Source of the DNA: Paenibacillus brasilensis
GTDB taxonomy: Bacteria; Bacillota; Bacilli; Paenibacillales; Paenibacillaceae
DNA length: 64,000 bases
Direction: 5' to 3'
Assembly: GCF_009363115.1 (NCBI RefSeq)
Contig: NZ_CP045298.1
Coordinates: 3,407,501-3,471,500 of the forward strand
Of this stretch, positions 1 through 9,166 are shown one piece after another (within the stretch, counting starts at the first letter, position 1; each line of letters opens with the position of its first letter). The notes beneath the pieces were generated by a model. The model was not told the origin of the DNA and ran no database searches. It was given only the letters and a program-made list of their open reading frames with translations. Made by a program: the position numbers and the translations under genes.

Positions 1-411
1 ATGGAGGAGCTATGGAGTCTGAATGGAGGCGATGCCTGCACAGTTAACCAGGTGCTGTATCATGCAGCTTCGCGAGGCATTGAATACGATCTGCTCCATT
101 GGAGCCGTACACACGGGGTGCCTGTAATGGCCTATTGCCCGATTGCCCAAGGTGGACGCCTGCGACAGGGACTGCTGGAGCATCCCGTTATGGTAGATAT
201 CGCAGCCAGTCACGGGGTAACTCCATCCCAAATCGCGCTCGCGTGGGTTATACGGGACGGCGATGTCTGGGCAATTCCCAAAGCGGTACAGGAATTGCAC
301 ATACGGGAAAATGCAGCGGCAGCCCATATCCGACTTACCCCTGAGCAGCTTCTACGAATAGACGAAGCTTTTCCTCCGCCAATGCGGAAGCAGCCGCTGG
401 ATATCGTTTAG
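1..411 (+). CDS. Aldo/keto reductase, C-terminal part (cut by window edge)
   Basis: NADPH-dependent oxidoreductase of the aldo/keto reductase family. The visible 136 residues carry the second half of the TIM barrel: the VNQVLYH strand, the GVPVMAYCPIAQGG segment and the C-terminal SQIALAWVIRDGDVWAIPKA stretch that contacts the cofactor phosphate. Full-length members have about 270-280 residues, so the catalytic Asp/Tyr/Lys half lies upstream of base 1. The ATG at base 1 is therefore probably internal and not the true start. The stop is 15 bp before mug, so the two may be co-transcribed. Substrate cannot be told from the sequence. Confidence 0.85.
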   Translation: MEELWSLNGGDACTVNQVLYHAASRGIEYDLLHWSRTHGVPVMAYCPIAQGGRLRQGLLEHPVMVDIAASHGVTPSQIALAWVIRDGDVWAIPKAVQELHIRENAAAAHIRLTPEQLLRIDEAFPPPMRKQPLDIV

Positions 412-425
412 GGAAGGGGAGGCCC

Positions 426-962
426 ATGTCAGAGCAGGAGACAGAGCTGCGTGAGGTAGATGATCATTTGGATTATGGATTATCCGTTGTATTTATTGGT
501 TTTAATCCCAGCTTGAAATCAGGCGAAATAGGCCACCATTATGCGAATCCGCGCAACCGTTTTTGGCGCATACTGGAGGGGGCGGGCTTGACGCCTCACT
601 TGTACGATCCATCGGAAGATCGGGAGCTGCTTAAGCTTGGCTACGGTTTTACGAATATCGTTTCCCGCCCTACCAGGGGCGTGGAGGACATTACGCGCGA
701 GGAATACGCCAAAGGACGTCTGGAGCTGCATGCGAAGCTAAAGGAATATCGTCCGAAGGTTGCTTGCTTTGTCGGCAAAGGTGTATACACTGAGTACAGT
801 AAAAAATCCAAAGTAAATTGGGGATTTCAGCCTGAACCGCTTATCCCCGAGATGCATGAATTTGTGGCACCCTCGTCCAGTGGACTGGTGCGTATGTCGT
901 TGGAAGAGATCACGGATATTTACCGCCATCTGCAGACATTCCTTTCGTCAGAAATCGTCTGA
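426..962 (+). CDS. mug: G/U mismatch-specific uracil-DNA glycosylase (Mug/TDG family)
   Basis: Base-excision repair enzyme that removes uracil or ethenocytosine mispaired with guanine. The 178-residue length fits the family. The active-site motif GFNPS is near residue 25, followed by GHHYANPRNRFW, typical of Mug proteins, and a later GFTNIVSRPTRG segment. The C-terminal SSSGLVRMSLEEI stretch is the minor-groove/intercalation loop region. The GAAGGGGAGG ribosome site overlaps the end of the preceding reductase gene, suggesting coupled translation. A bidirectional terminator follows. Confidence 0.85.
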   Translation: MSEQETELREVDDHLDYGLSVVFIGFNPSLKSGEIGHHYANPRNRFWRILEGAGLTPHLYDPSEDRELLKLGYGFTNIVSRPTRGVEDITREEYAKGRLELHAKLKEYRPKVACFVGKGVYTEYSKKSKVNWGFQPEPLIPEMHEFVAPSSSGLVRMSLEEITDIYRHLQTFLSSEIV

Positions 963-1004
963 ATACGTCTAATGCTGCGACTACATGAAATACAGTGAAC
1001 AGAA

Positions 1005-1053
1005 AAAGAACCACACGTCTTCGTCCCTCAGGGAAAAGGAGGTGTGGTTCTTT
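1005..1053. terminator. Bidirectional rho-independent terminator between mug and ald
   Basis: Bases 1005-1016 (AAAGAACCACAC) pair perfectly with 1042-1053 (GTGTGGTTCTTT). A-runs on the left and T-runs on the right allow termination of the convergent mug (+) and ald (-) transcripts. Confidence 0.8.
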
Positions 1054-1067
1054 GAGCTGCAGTTATT

Positions 1068-2198
1068 CTAGTGCAAGGCTTTCGCCTGCCATGCCTGTTC
1101 TACCGGAACGTAAGGATACCCCAGATCGCGGGCGACTGCTTCGTAGGTGATATGTCCGTTCAGGACATTGGTGCCGCTAAGCAGCGGCTTGCTTTTGCGA
1201 AGCGCCTCCTGTACACCCAGATCCGCGAGCTGGAGAGCGTAGGGGAGCGTGGCGTTCGTCAGGGCAAGCGTCGAGGTTTGCGGTACCGCCCCCGGCATGT
1301 TCGCTACCGCGTAGTGAATGACGCCATGCTTCACATAGGTCGGCTGATCGTGTGTCGTGATGTGGTCAATCGTTTCGACAATACCACCTTGGTCGATGGC
1401 GACATCCACGATCACAGAACCAGGCTGCATTGTCTGTACCACGGCCTCCGTGACAAGCCGCGGGGCCTTGGCACCGGTGATCAGGACGGCCCCGATCAGC
1501 AAATCGCTTTGTGCGACGGCTTCGGCAATGTTAGAAGGGGTGGACACCAGCGTATGGAGCTGGTTGCCAAAAATATCATCCAGCTGGCGCAGCCGTTGCA
1601 GGCTCAGGTCGATCAGGGTTACATCTGCGCCAAGACCGATGGCGACCTTGGCTGCGTTCGTGCCGACGACCCCTCCACCAATAATAGTCACTTTGCCGCG
1701 CTTGACCCCCGGTACACCTGCCAGCAGGATGCCTTTGCCGCCTTTTGGCTTTTCCAGCAGCTGCGCTCCGATTTGTACAGCCATTCGGCCTGCAACCTCG
1801 CTCATCGGAGTGAGCAGCGGAAGACTTCCTTCGACGTCCAGTGTTTCATAGGAAATGGCGGTTACACCGTTGTCCGTTAAAGCCCGGGCCAGCGCTGGCT
1901 CGGCAGCCAGATGCAGATAGGTGAACAGAATCAATCCTTGTCGAAAATATCCGTATTCTGAGGCTAGTGGCTCCTTCACCTTAATGATCAGATCAGCCTG
2001 GGACCACACATCGGCAGCTTGCTGCACAATGGTTGCACCCGCAGTGGCATAATCCCCATCGGTAAATCCGCTTTCTATCCCTGCATGACTCTCTACAAAC
2101 ACGTGATGTCCGTGTTGAAGCATTTGAGCTGCACCTGCAGGGGTCAAAGCCACACGATTTTCATTGTTTTTAATCTCTTTCGGAACCCCGATGTTCAT
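1068..2198 (-). CDS. ald: Alanine dehydrogenase
   Basis: NAD-dependent enzyme that interconverts L-alanine and pyruvate plus ammonia; it feeds alanine into central metabolism and supports sporulation and germination in bacilli. The 376-residue protein begins [20 protein letters not shown], the hallmark substrate-domain start, and has a glycine-rich NAD site ([13 protein letters not shown] near residue 170) and the [16 protein letters not shown] region. A GTG at 2207 is possible, but the ATG at 2198 is placed correctly behind AGGAGAGGTG. It is divergent from an adeR-like regulator, the same arrangement as in Bacillus subtilis, where AdeR activates ald. That regulation is assumed by analogy. 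Confidence 0.93.
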   Translation of the reverse strand: MNIGVPKEIKNNENRVALTPAGAAQMLQHGHHVFVESHAGIESGFTDGDYATAGATIVQQAADVWSQADLIIKVKEPLASEYGYFRQGLILFTYLHLAAEPALARALTDNGVTAISYETLDVEGSLPLLTPMSEVAGRMAVQIGAQLLEKPKGGKGILLAGVPGVKRGKVTIIGGGVVGTNAAKVAIGLGADVTLIDLSLQRLRQLDDIFGNQLHTLVSTPSNIAEAVAQSDLLIGAVLITGAKAPRLVTEAVVQTMQPGSVIVDVAIDQGGIVETIDHITTHDQPTYVKHGVIHYAVANMPGAVPQTSTLALTNATLPYALQLADLGVQEALRKSKPLLSGTNVLNGHITYEAVARDLGYPYVPVEQAWQAKALH

Positions 2199-2407
2199 TC
2201 CGTTCACCTCTCCTAAACATAATAGTTATCCAACGGAAAATCATTGTTACTCAGGACAGCTATGCTGTTATACTGCTGTTTGCTGGTATTAAATATTACA
2301 AAAATTGCATTATCATTTTTGTGCAGGCTGCCGATTAGTTATATGGACTCAAGCCGATAAATGCAATTCATGTTAGATTAGGTACAGTTTACAGGGGGAT
2401 AAGTTCC

Positions 2408-2484
2408 TTGACATCATACATTTTGTCGGATTATCTGACTTGAAGGCTCGACTTTTTGATGAATATATGTCATATAATATGACA
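2408..2484 (+). promoter_or_regulatory. Promoter and palindrome upstream of adeR
   Basis: A TTGACA at 2408-2413 and TTATCT at 2431-2436 have an ideal 17-bp spacer on the adeR strand. Downstream, 2468-2484 is a perfect 8+1+8 palindrome (TGTCATAT-A-ATATGACA) just ahead of the ribosome site; it also holds a TATAAT hexamer. It is a candidate operator, for AdeR itself or another regulator. Binding is an inference. Confidence 0.5.
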
Positions 2485-2512
2485 CAAAGACATATATATA
2501 AGGAGAATGCCG

Positions 2513-4177
2513 ATGAGCGGTAAAAAAACATTTACCATTGCGGATGTGCTGGAACGTCCTGTTTTCCGGCGGGCCAAGTTGGCGGCGGGGGAGCAGGGCA
2601 CGAACCGCCGGGTTGGTTGGGTCCATGTGTTGGAGATCACCAATGTTTCCCCGTTTGTGAGCCGCCATGACCTGATTTTGACGACTGGCCTGTGGCTAAC
2701 CCGGAAGGGGGAGGAACGATCCCAGTATATGGAGCAGCTGATCCGCTCGGAAGCGGCGGGTTTGTGTGTGGAGCTGGGCACAAGCATTCATGAGATCCCG
2801 CCGGAAATTCTGGAGCTGGCGAAACAACACCATTTTCCGGTCATCGTATTTGAACAGCCCGTACGTTTTGTGGAAATTACGCAAGATATTCATTCCCTTC
2901 TTATTAACCGCCATCATGAACTGCTAAAAGATCTGGAGCGTTTTTCACGCCAGCTTCAGCAGGAAACGCTGCGCAGCACCGATATGAACGCTCTCTTGCG
3001 AGTACTCCACGACTATACCGCCCGGCAGATCATCTACATGTCCTCCATAGACACTAATCGGTTCGTACCTTCCGTCCAGCCGGATTCGGCGGACCGCATT
3101 GCAGATTTTTATGCCAACGAGGTGGAATCCAGCATGACAGCTGATCGCGAGGGGCATCTGCTGTTTCAGCTGAATGACTCCACTGCCGTCTTGTTTCAGC
3201 CTGTTGTATGCTTTGGTCAGGTGTTTTCTGCTGTAGGATTGGTGCTGCACGGTGAACCCCCAACGGAAGAAATGTCGCTGCTGCTTGATTATACAGCCAA
3301 GGCAGCCGCCACATTGGTGCTGAGGACACAGTTTCTCGAAGACCGATTATTACGTAACCAGAACGAACTGATCCAGGATGTTTTGAACGGACAGCTTCCC
3401 AGCGAAGAACAGGCTCAAACCCGGATGGGGCTGCGATTGTTGTCGAAGGGGCAGTATTTATTTTGGGCAGGGATTATCGAGGTGGAGCATCAGGACAAGG
3501 ATGTCAGTCAGGTGCGCAAGGAATCCATCAATCAGGATGTGCTGGTGCTGCTTCGCTCTTTGCTGAAAAAAGAGACGCTGCACAATCTGTTAATGATGAA
3601 GGGCAGTCAATGCTATATCCTTTGTGCCAGGGAGGAATTAACATTGCGTTCTGCGGCGCAAATGAAAAAAGTGCTTGCCCATACCGTACAATATATTCAG
3701 AACTATGCCGCAGGACAGCTTGACAAGGTGCGCATTCATGCAGGCTTTGGTAAAGTAAGGCATCGTATGACAGGGACGGACCGCAGTTTTGAAGAGGCAT
3801 ATCAGGTCATTGAAGTCGCGCGAAGCGTCCCGGCCATGAAGGATCGGCTGTTTTACGACAGCATCGGAATCTATCAGTTATTGAAGGCGGCACCCAGCAT
3901 TCCTTTTTTACAAGAGTTTGTACAGGACCACTTGGGTGGACTGATTGCGCATGATCGCGAGCACCATATGCAGCTGCTGGACACGCTGGATGCCTACTTT
4001 CAAAGTCACGGCTCCAAGCGCGATACGGCCGGGATGTTGTACATTCACAGACAAACTCTTTATAATCGGCTGGACAAAATTAATGAAATTGTCGAGGGGA
4101 GTTTAGCAGACACGGACACACGTCGCTGTCTGGAAATGGCATTACTGGCTCACCGGATGCTGCAGGCTGAAAATTGA
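2513..4177 (+). CDS. adeR: PucR-family transcriptional regulator, AdeR-like activator of ald
   Basis: DNA-binding regulator of 554 residues. The N-terminal PucR domain (FTIADVLERPVFRRAKLAAG, residues about 6-120) is followed by a central GGDEF-like/CdaR-type region and a C-terminal PucR helix-turn-helix (DTAGMLYIHRQTLYNRLDKI, about residue 505-530). The ATG at 2507 lies directly on the AGGAG site, so the ATG at 2513 with 7-nt spacing is the better start. Divergence from ald matches B. subtilis adeR/ald, where this PucR-type factor is required for ald expression. The symbol is given by family and synteny. Confidence 0.82.
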   Translation: MSGKKTFTIADVLERPVFRRAKLAAGEQGTNRRVGWVHVLEITNVSPFVSRHDLILTTGLWLTRKGEERSQYMEQLIRSEAAGLCVELGTSIHEIPPEILELAKQHHFPVIVFEQPVRFVEITQDIHSLLINRHHELLKDLERFSRQLQQETLRSTDMNALLRVLHDYTARQIIYMSSIDTNRFVPSVQPDSADRIADFYANEVESSMTADREGHLLFQLNDSTAVLFQPVVCFGQVFSAVGLVLHGEPPTEEMSLLLDYTAKAAATLVLRTQFLEDRLLRNQNELIQDVLNGQLPSEEQAQTRMGLRLLSKGQYLFWAGIIEVEHQDKDVSQVRKESINQDVLVLLRSLLKKETLHNLLMMKGSQCYILCAREELTLRSAAQMKKVLAHTVQYIQNYAAGQLDKVRIHAGFGKVRHRMTGTDRSFEEAYQVIEVARSVPAMKDRLFYDSIGIYQLLKAAPSIPFLQEFVQDHLGGLIAHDREHHMQLLDTLDAYFQSHGSKRDTAGMLYIHRQTLYNRLDKINEIVEGSLADTDTRRCLEMALLAHRMLQAEN

Positions 4178-4278
4178 TCCTAAATGACTAGCTCTATTTT
4201 CCAATCTTATCATTTACAATGCGTATTAACACTGAGATAATAGAACAGAGTACGGTAATATCTTGAAAGGGGTTTAAT

Positions 4279-5802
4279 ATGAATATAAAAAAATGGATTG
4301 CCATCCCTCTTATTCTGTTAATGGTAGCTTTGACAGGTTGTCAGGCAGTAGGTGGATTTGATGTAAGTAAAAATCTGCTAGGAACACTTGATGTGAAATC
4401 TCAGCAGTCAACGGAGAAAATATCTCTTAAATTGACTCCGAGAGAAGGAATTACACAAGGTGATCAGGAAATCATAGATTTGATTAATTCCATTTCGGTA
4501 ACGGTGGATGAAGCCAAGGTACAGTCGGAGGAAGTCGCTTCCGCCAAGGGTACATTGCACATCGACAAGTATAATTTGCCGTTTGAGCTTGCTTTGGATC
4601 GCCAAGGTATGGCTATTCAACTGGAAGGCGCCAAAAAACCTTATTACATACCTTTTAACCCGCAAGAGGGTTTAGAAGGTATGCCTGCTGGATTTGATCC
4701 TTATGTATATTCCAAAGACGTGAGAGACCTGACGAAAACAGCTGCGGCACTTATGCTCAAGCATGCTCCTAACCCTTCAACCATCTCTGCAACGTCTGTA
4801 ACCGAGGAAGTATATGGTGAAAAGGATAAAGTAAAACTGACTCATTTGCATGCTGAACTTCGTGGCGATGAGCTGGTAGCGCTCGTGAAACCGTTCCTGA
4901 CCAATCTGGCCAAGGACGAGGCTGGTTTGAAAGAACTGATCAGTCAAGCCATTGATATGACTAAAAATATCGCTTCCGGTATGAATCTTGAAGGTAGCGA
5001 TAAAGTAACAGCTGAACTGAGTGCCAATAAGGAAAAGCTGGTTAATGAGGCTTATACCGAGGTTAAAAAATATTTGGATCTGGCTGTTGCGCAGTATGAT
5101 GTGGGAGTTAGCACATTGTATGCACAGTCCCCTGAAATCAAAACGGTTCTGAGTGCGAACACGGTGCTGAAAACCGACTCGTATTTTGATGAAAAAGGAA
5201 ATGTTCGCAAAGCGTCAACAGACCTGACGGTTGCTTTGCCAGATGTGGAGGGTCTCCCGGTGAAATCCTTCTCGATTGTGACTGAAGCGCAATCCTGGAA
5301 CATCAATGGCAGTGTAACGGCTGACAAAGTTGATATTTCGAATGGTGTGATTGACCTGAATAAACAAGCTGAATTAACACCGGGAGCGACGCTTCGCAAT
5401 TTTGATGCGAATTCTCCGATCTATAATATTTTAAAAAATGATTTGAAAATTACAAAAGTAGAAACCACCTTCAATCCGAAAGACGATTACTACGTTTTGG
5501 AGAATCGTGGAGGTACGGCCTTCATTCCACTGCGTGAATTGAAATACGAACTGAATTCCGAACTAAAATGGGATGCAGCTGCCAAGCAAATTACAGTAGT
5601 GGATGATATTACAGGCAAGACACTCAAGCTGAAAAGCGGCTCCAAAAAAGCTACACTGGAAGGAAATACGCTGACGCTGCCACAGGCTCCATATACGGAT
5701 CAATATGGCACGCTGTATGTTCCTTTCAAAACAGTTGCCGAGGCGCTGGGCGCCACTGTAACTCGCAATAGTGATGGGGGATATGTACTAAAACGCGACT
5801 AG
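4279..5802 (+). CDS. Lipoprotein with C-terminal copper amine oxidase-like stalk domain
   Basis: 507-residue secreted lipoprotein. The N-terminus has a signal peptide with lipobox LTGC, so the mature protein would be anchored by Cys21 on the outer face of the membrane. The last 110 residues (YYVLENRGGTAFIPLRELKYELN ... TLYVPFKTVAEALGATV) match the copper amine oxidase N-terminal-like stalk domain common in Paenibacillus wall proteins; no oxidase domain is present. The middle is unrecognised. AAAGGGG precedes the ATG and a strong terminator follows, so it is a single-gene unit. Function unknown. Confidence 0.75.
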   Translation: MNIKKWIAIPLILLMVALTGCQAVGGFDVSKNLLGTLDVKSQQSTEKISLKLTPREGITQGDQEIIDLINSISVTVDEAKVQSEEVASAKGTLHIDKYNLPFELALDRQGMAIQLEGAKKPYYIPFNPQEGLEGMPAGFDPYVYSKDVRDLTKTAAALMLKHAPNPSTISATSVTEEVYGEKDKVKLTHLHAELRGDELVALVKPFLTNLAKDEAGLKELISQAIDMTKNIASGMNLEGSDKVTAELSANKEKLVNEAYTEVKKYLDLAVAQYDVGVSTLYAQSPEIKTVLSANTVLKTDSYFDEKGNVRKASTDLTVALPDVEGLPVKSFSIVTEAQSWNINGSVTADKVDISNGVIDLNKQAELTPGATLRNFDANSPIYNILKNDLKITKVETTFNPKDDYYVLENRGGTAFIPLRELKYELNSELKWDAAAKQITVVDDITGKTLKLKSGSKKATLEGNTLTLPQAPYTDQYGTLYVPFKTVAEALGATVTRNSDGGYVLKRD

Positions 5803-5865
5803 GAAGAAATTCCACAGCCCTGTATCCAGCCACTGTTAGTGCTTGGAATATATCAGGATAGATGC

Positions 5866-5900
5866 AGGAACCGGCCCGATGAGGAGCCGGTTCTTTTTTT
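5866..5900 (+). terminator. Rho-independent terminator of the stalk-domain lipoprotein gene
   Basis: GAACCGGC at 5868-5875 pairs with GCCGGTTC at 5886-5893 and is followed by a run of seven T. Confidence 0.85.
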
Positions 5901-6185
5901 ACATCTCCTTATGGACATGAATCATATAAATAGGATTCCGCTCTCTGTATATTTATGGGGATCACTCTTGGGAAATAGATTAGAATAAGCGCTTGCAGAT
6001 TAAAATATTACCCTACTTTTGTACAGGGAAAATTGAGATAATTATAGTGTTATTACGATAAAATTTTTTGCAATAGGTGCATCCGAGGCGCCAGACATAT
6101 ATTTGCGGCCAGTCGCCACGGTGGAAATCACCTGCCATTAGGGGGATATACGATGAAAGATATGGAACTGTTGAATTTCTAGTGA

Positions 6186-6455
6186 GGGACAAATTGTACT
6201 CGCCCTCCTGTATGGTCAAGAGCAGGTTTCAGAGCAAACGACGCGATATCAATCACTTATACAAGCGTACCGGGAGCACTTTGGGGTGGTGGTGGCTTTG
6301 CTGGAGTCATTTTGACGATTCTCCCCAATGGTCATGTTGATGATTACAAGGCGTGGATCAGCGGATTGCTGGGAACTCCAGTACTCGTTGTCAACGTCCG
6401 TGAGCATGGTGCCGTTAATGTAAGTGATTTGATTCATGCGGCAAAGAAGGATTGA
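6186..6455 (+). pseudogene. Protein-like open frame without a start codon, probable gene remnant
   Basis: An 89-codon open frame closes at TGA 6453-6455 and reads like real protein (for example PGALWGGGGFAGVILTILPNG and GTPVLVVNVREHGAVNVSDL). It has no ATG, GTG or TTG near its 5' end, and an in-frame TGA lies at 6183-6185. Other frames upstream also give short protein-like stretches, so the 5' half may be broken by frameshifts. The family was not recognised. The rest of the 5900-6520 interval shows nothing else I can support. Confidence 0.35.
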
Positions 6456-6520
6456 AAATGAAGCCATATTTGGACGGGCCTCAGGAGTATTGCGTATTAT
6501 TTACTATATTTGACAATCGG

Positions 6521-6558
6521 AGACTTTAGCCCATGGGTTAAAGTCTTCGTTCTTTTTG
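6521..6558 (+). terminator. Hairpin terminator, near-perfect 26-bp palindrome
   Basis: AGACTTTA at 6521-6528 pairs with TAAAGTCT at 6539-6546 around a CCCATGGG core, and CTTTTT follows. It would end transcription from the remnant region before the nuclease gene. Confidence 0.6.
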
Positions 6559-6622
6559 GACGATGCAGCCCAGGCTTGAGGTATAATAGAGTATGGAAGT
6601 TCTAATGAAGGAGGGCCTATTC

Positions 6623-7540
6623 ATGGCTATGTACCCGTCCTGGTCCTATTCGCAATCAAGAGCCCAAACATTCGATGAATGTCTACGCAAATACTATTAC
6701 CATTATTACGGCTCGCATAACGGCTGGAATCCTGCACAGGGCAGTGAAGAGCAGGTTACGTTGTATCGGCTCAAGCAGCTGAGCAATTTATATATTGTAT
6801 TTGGGAATATCACGCATCAAATGTGTGAATCAGTCATACGTGGTTGGATGGAAAAGGGTGCGATTCCGCGTACAGCATACCTGGAGACAGCGATGAAAAA
6901 CATGCTGAATGACAGCTACAAGGAATCGCTGCAACGTGAACTATGGCAGCAAGATCCCAAAAATCGAATCATGCTCGCTGAAATTTATTATGATGACGAA
7001 GTGCTGCCTGAACGGATTGCCCGGATTAAGGAGCGACAGCATGCGGTGGTACACAATCTGTACCGTACTGCGGTTTGGCGTGAGCTGCAGCAGGGTGAGG
7101 CTCGAATCGTTGAGGTGGAGAAGTGGGATACGATGCTGCTTCATGGGACGAAGGTATATGTCAAAATGGATTTGCTCTACCGCAGAGGGAACGGAGATAT
7201 GGTTATCGTCGATTGGAAGACAGGCAAGGAAGGCGACTTCTCAGACCAGTTATTTTTGTATGCTTCCTATGTGCAGGAGCATTATCAGCTTCCTCTGGAG
7301 AAGATCGAGGTACGTGTAGAATATTTGATGACTGGAGAGCATGAAGTGTACCATCCTGCGCAGGAGGATATTGACAAGGTGGCTGGCAATGTCGGGCGGT
7401 ACATCGAGGAAATGAAGTCCTGTCTCGATGACGATTATTATAATCGTCCGAAACCGGAGTCTTTTTTCACCCCGATGCCTTCACGCAGAGCTTGTGGCGG
7501 CTGTAATTTTCGGGAGGTATGCAAGTATCGCGCGGTGTGA
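6623..7540 (+). CDS. PD-(D/E)XK superfamily nuclease, RecB/AddB/Cas4-like
   Basis: Putative DNA nuclease of 305 residues. It begins PSWSYSQSRAQTFDECLRKYYYHYYG, the SxSxxxxxxxCxRxYY start seen in RecB-type nucleases, and holds the core motif VKMDLLYRR...MVIVDWKTGK (Asp and the D-x-K catalytic residues). It ends in CGGCNFREVCKYR, a Cys cluster that together with the N-terminal Cys suggests an iron-sulfur staple as in AddB and Cas4. The ATG at 6623 is chosen because AAGGAGG lies about 10 nt upstream; an earlier ATG at 6593 lacks one. It stands alone with no cas, addA or recombination neighbour, so its cellular job is unknown. Confidence 0.75.
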   Translation: MAMYPSWSYSQSRAQTFDECLRKYYYHYYGSHNGWNPAQGSEEQVTLYRLKQLSNLYIVFGNITHQMCESVIRGWMEKGAIPRTAYLETAMKNMLNDSYKESLQRELWQQDPKNRIMLAEIYYDDEVLPERIARIKERQHAVVHNLYRTAVWRELQQGEARIVEVEKWDTMLLHGTKVYVKMDLLYRRGNGDMVIVDWKTGKEGDFSDQLFLYASYVQEHYQLPLEKIEVRVEYLMTGEHEVYHPAQEDIDKVAGNVGRYIEEMKSCLDDDYYNRPKPESFFTPMPSRRACGGCNFREVCKYRAV

Positions 7541-7644
7541 AATATGGTTTTTACCTGATAGGCTCTATTCAAGAAAATCCGGGGGCGGTGGCGATGGGAA
7601 GCACTGTCCCGCCTGCGTAGTGGCGCTATAGGTATCTTTTAGAT

Positions 7645-8892
7645 CACACCTGTTGATTAACCACTAAATGGTAGAAAAAGAGCCGTCAACTCGGTAAAAT
7701 GTTTGTACCCCTACAAACTTAACCGAAAGGTGACGACTCCATGAAAAAGTCTATCACGATCCCATTCATCCTTCAATCTATTCTGACACCAGAAGAAGTG
7801 CAAAGCGTTGCCAAGGAAACAGACTATGAAGATAAAGCCCGTAAATTCACGGTAACCCACTTACTTCAATACTGGTGTGTAGCTGCCTTAGAACAATGGG
7901 ACAGTTATCGTTCCGGGGTGGATCATGCCGCTCACAGTGGCTTACTTGCGGTTCATTATTCGTGTTTTTCCACCAAAGCGGCCGAAGTCCCCTTTGCTAT
8001 ATTTAAGGAGCTTCTTCATCGGGTCATTCACAAGTGTAGCCGAGAAACACGCCGAAAACTTGCGTTTCCCAAAGAATTGCTCCTCATCGATTCGACCACC
8101 ATGACGGTGGGAAAAACACGACTACCCTGGGCTCCTTATCACGGAGAGCGTGCAGGTATTAAACTTCATGTTGCTTTACGAGCCCAAAATGGGCAACCCC
8201 TTCAGGTGGTCGAAACGCTGGGTTCCAAGCATGATGGCCCCATGAGTGAAGCGTTGACTCAACCGGACTACATTTTGGTGATGGACCGTGCTTATGGGAA
8301 ACTGGAGCGTCTGGATGACTTCAAAATCCAAGGACAATCCTTTGTCATTCGGCTTCGTAACAATGTCCATTTGGAAAAACCTCATGCCCTTTCCCGTCTC
8401 AAGCCATCGGATTCAACTATCCTTCGGGATATCACCTGCCAGTTGGGGACACCGCAGTGTCGTTCCAAGCGACGTCATCGTGTGGTGATGTTTCGAGATT
8501 TTGAAGGTCGAATAATCCGAGTCGTTACCGATTTAATGCAGGTCACAGCGGAACAAATTGCACAGATGTATAAAGCTCGATGGCAGATTGAGGTCTTTTT
8601 CCGGTGGATCAAGCAACATTTGAATATTCCAACGCTGTTTGGGACAACCGAAAATGCGGTCTATGGGCAACTCTTTTGTGCGCTCATCGTTTATGTCCTG
8701 CTTAAATGGTTATTTGATGCCGCTCAAGGGACGTGGCCCCAACATGCCATTCTTTCCTTTGCTCGATTTTCTCGTCTTTTTCTTCTGCAAAATCTACCGG
8801 TGGAATGGCTGATCCAGATTCAGCATGTTCTTTTTAAGCGTGTCTCTGCTTCTATTAATTAAATTACTTATTCTGGTTAATCAACAGACGTG
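7645..8892 (+). mobile_element. IS4-family insertion sequence, copy 1 (left arm of composite transposon)
   Basis: 1248 bp, bounded by imperfect inverted repeats of about 19 bp starting CACACCTGTTGATTAACCA on the left and ending with the complement of CACGTCTGTTGATTAACCA on the right. It has the same architecture as copies 2 and 3 but is clearly diverged from them in sequence, while those two are nearly identical. Confidence 0.85.
7741..8862 (+). CDS. IS4-family DDE transposase (intact)
   Basis: 373-residue cut-and-paste transposase. The catalytic triad can be read: first Asp in LLLIDSTTMTVGKT, second in YILVMDRAYG, and Glu inside the IS4 signature Y-x2-R-x3-E-x6-K (YKARWQIEVFFRWIK). AACCGAAAGGTGACGACTCC precedes the ATG as a ribosome site. 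Being intact, it could act on the ends of the whole composite element. Confidence 0.92.
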   Translation: MKKSITIPFILQSILTPEEVQSVAKETDYEDKARKFTVTHLLQYWCVAALEQWDSYRSGVDHAAHSGLLAVHYSCFSTKAAEVPFAIFKELLHRVIHKCSRETRRKLAFPKELLLIDSTTMTVGKTRLPWAPYHGERAGIKLHVALRAQNGQPLQVVETLGSKHDGPMSEALTQPDYILVMDRAYGKLERLDDFKIQGQSFVIRLRNNVHLEKPHALSRLKPSDSTILRDITCQLGTPQCRSKRRHRVVMFRDFEGRIIRVVTDLMQVTAEQIAQMYKARWQIEVFFRWIKQHLNIPTLFGTTENAVYGQLFCALIVYVLLKWLFDAAQGTWPQHAILSFARFSRLFLLQNLPVEWLIQIQHVLFKRVSASIN

Positions 8893-9166
8893 ATTTCCGA
8901 ATAATACTCATCTTCTAATAGAGGATATATATCGATTGGATTTCATGTATTAATAATTTGTATAATTAAATTCGTCCGCCCCACCAGTTTTGTTCTTGGA
9001 TTAATATAAATTGTAAAATAAGTATTTTTTTGAAATAATCCCCATTCTCTTATCCGCTTTTCGCATGAATAATTGTATTAACGTCTATATATTTCAAGTT
9101 TATAGCGCCAACCAATGATGTGAGCATTAGGATATACAACATCAAGTGCACTACCTTTTGGTGAGC
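8893..9166 (-). other. Gene-poor AT-rich stretch with a possible orphan gene tail
   Basis: No full gene. On the minus strand, directly after the BlaI stop and in another frame, about 29 codons read SPKGSALDVVYPNAHIIGWRYKLEIYRR then stop (roughly 9070-9160). It looks like the tail of a lost gene joined here by deletion. The family was not recognised; a BlaR1-type partner would normally sit near BlaI, but nothing here identifies it as one. Confidence 0.25.

Noticed and set aside
1071..1880. Plus-strand frame of 269 codons opposite ald
   Set aside because: Antisense to a well-conserved gene, with no family resemblance.
6623..7540. PD-(D/E)XK protein considered as Cas4 of a CRISPR system
   Set aside because: The fold signature is shared with Cas4, but there is no CRISPR array or other cas gene in the window.
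8893..9166. Target duplications on the inner sides of IS copies 1 and 2
   Set aside because: Inner flanks (ATTTCCGAA and TTAACACAA) match neither each other nor the outer flanks, so separate IS insertions are not supported.
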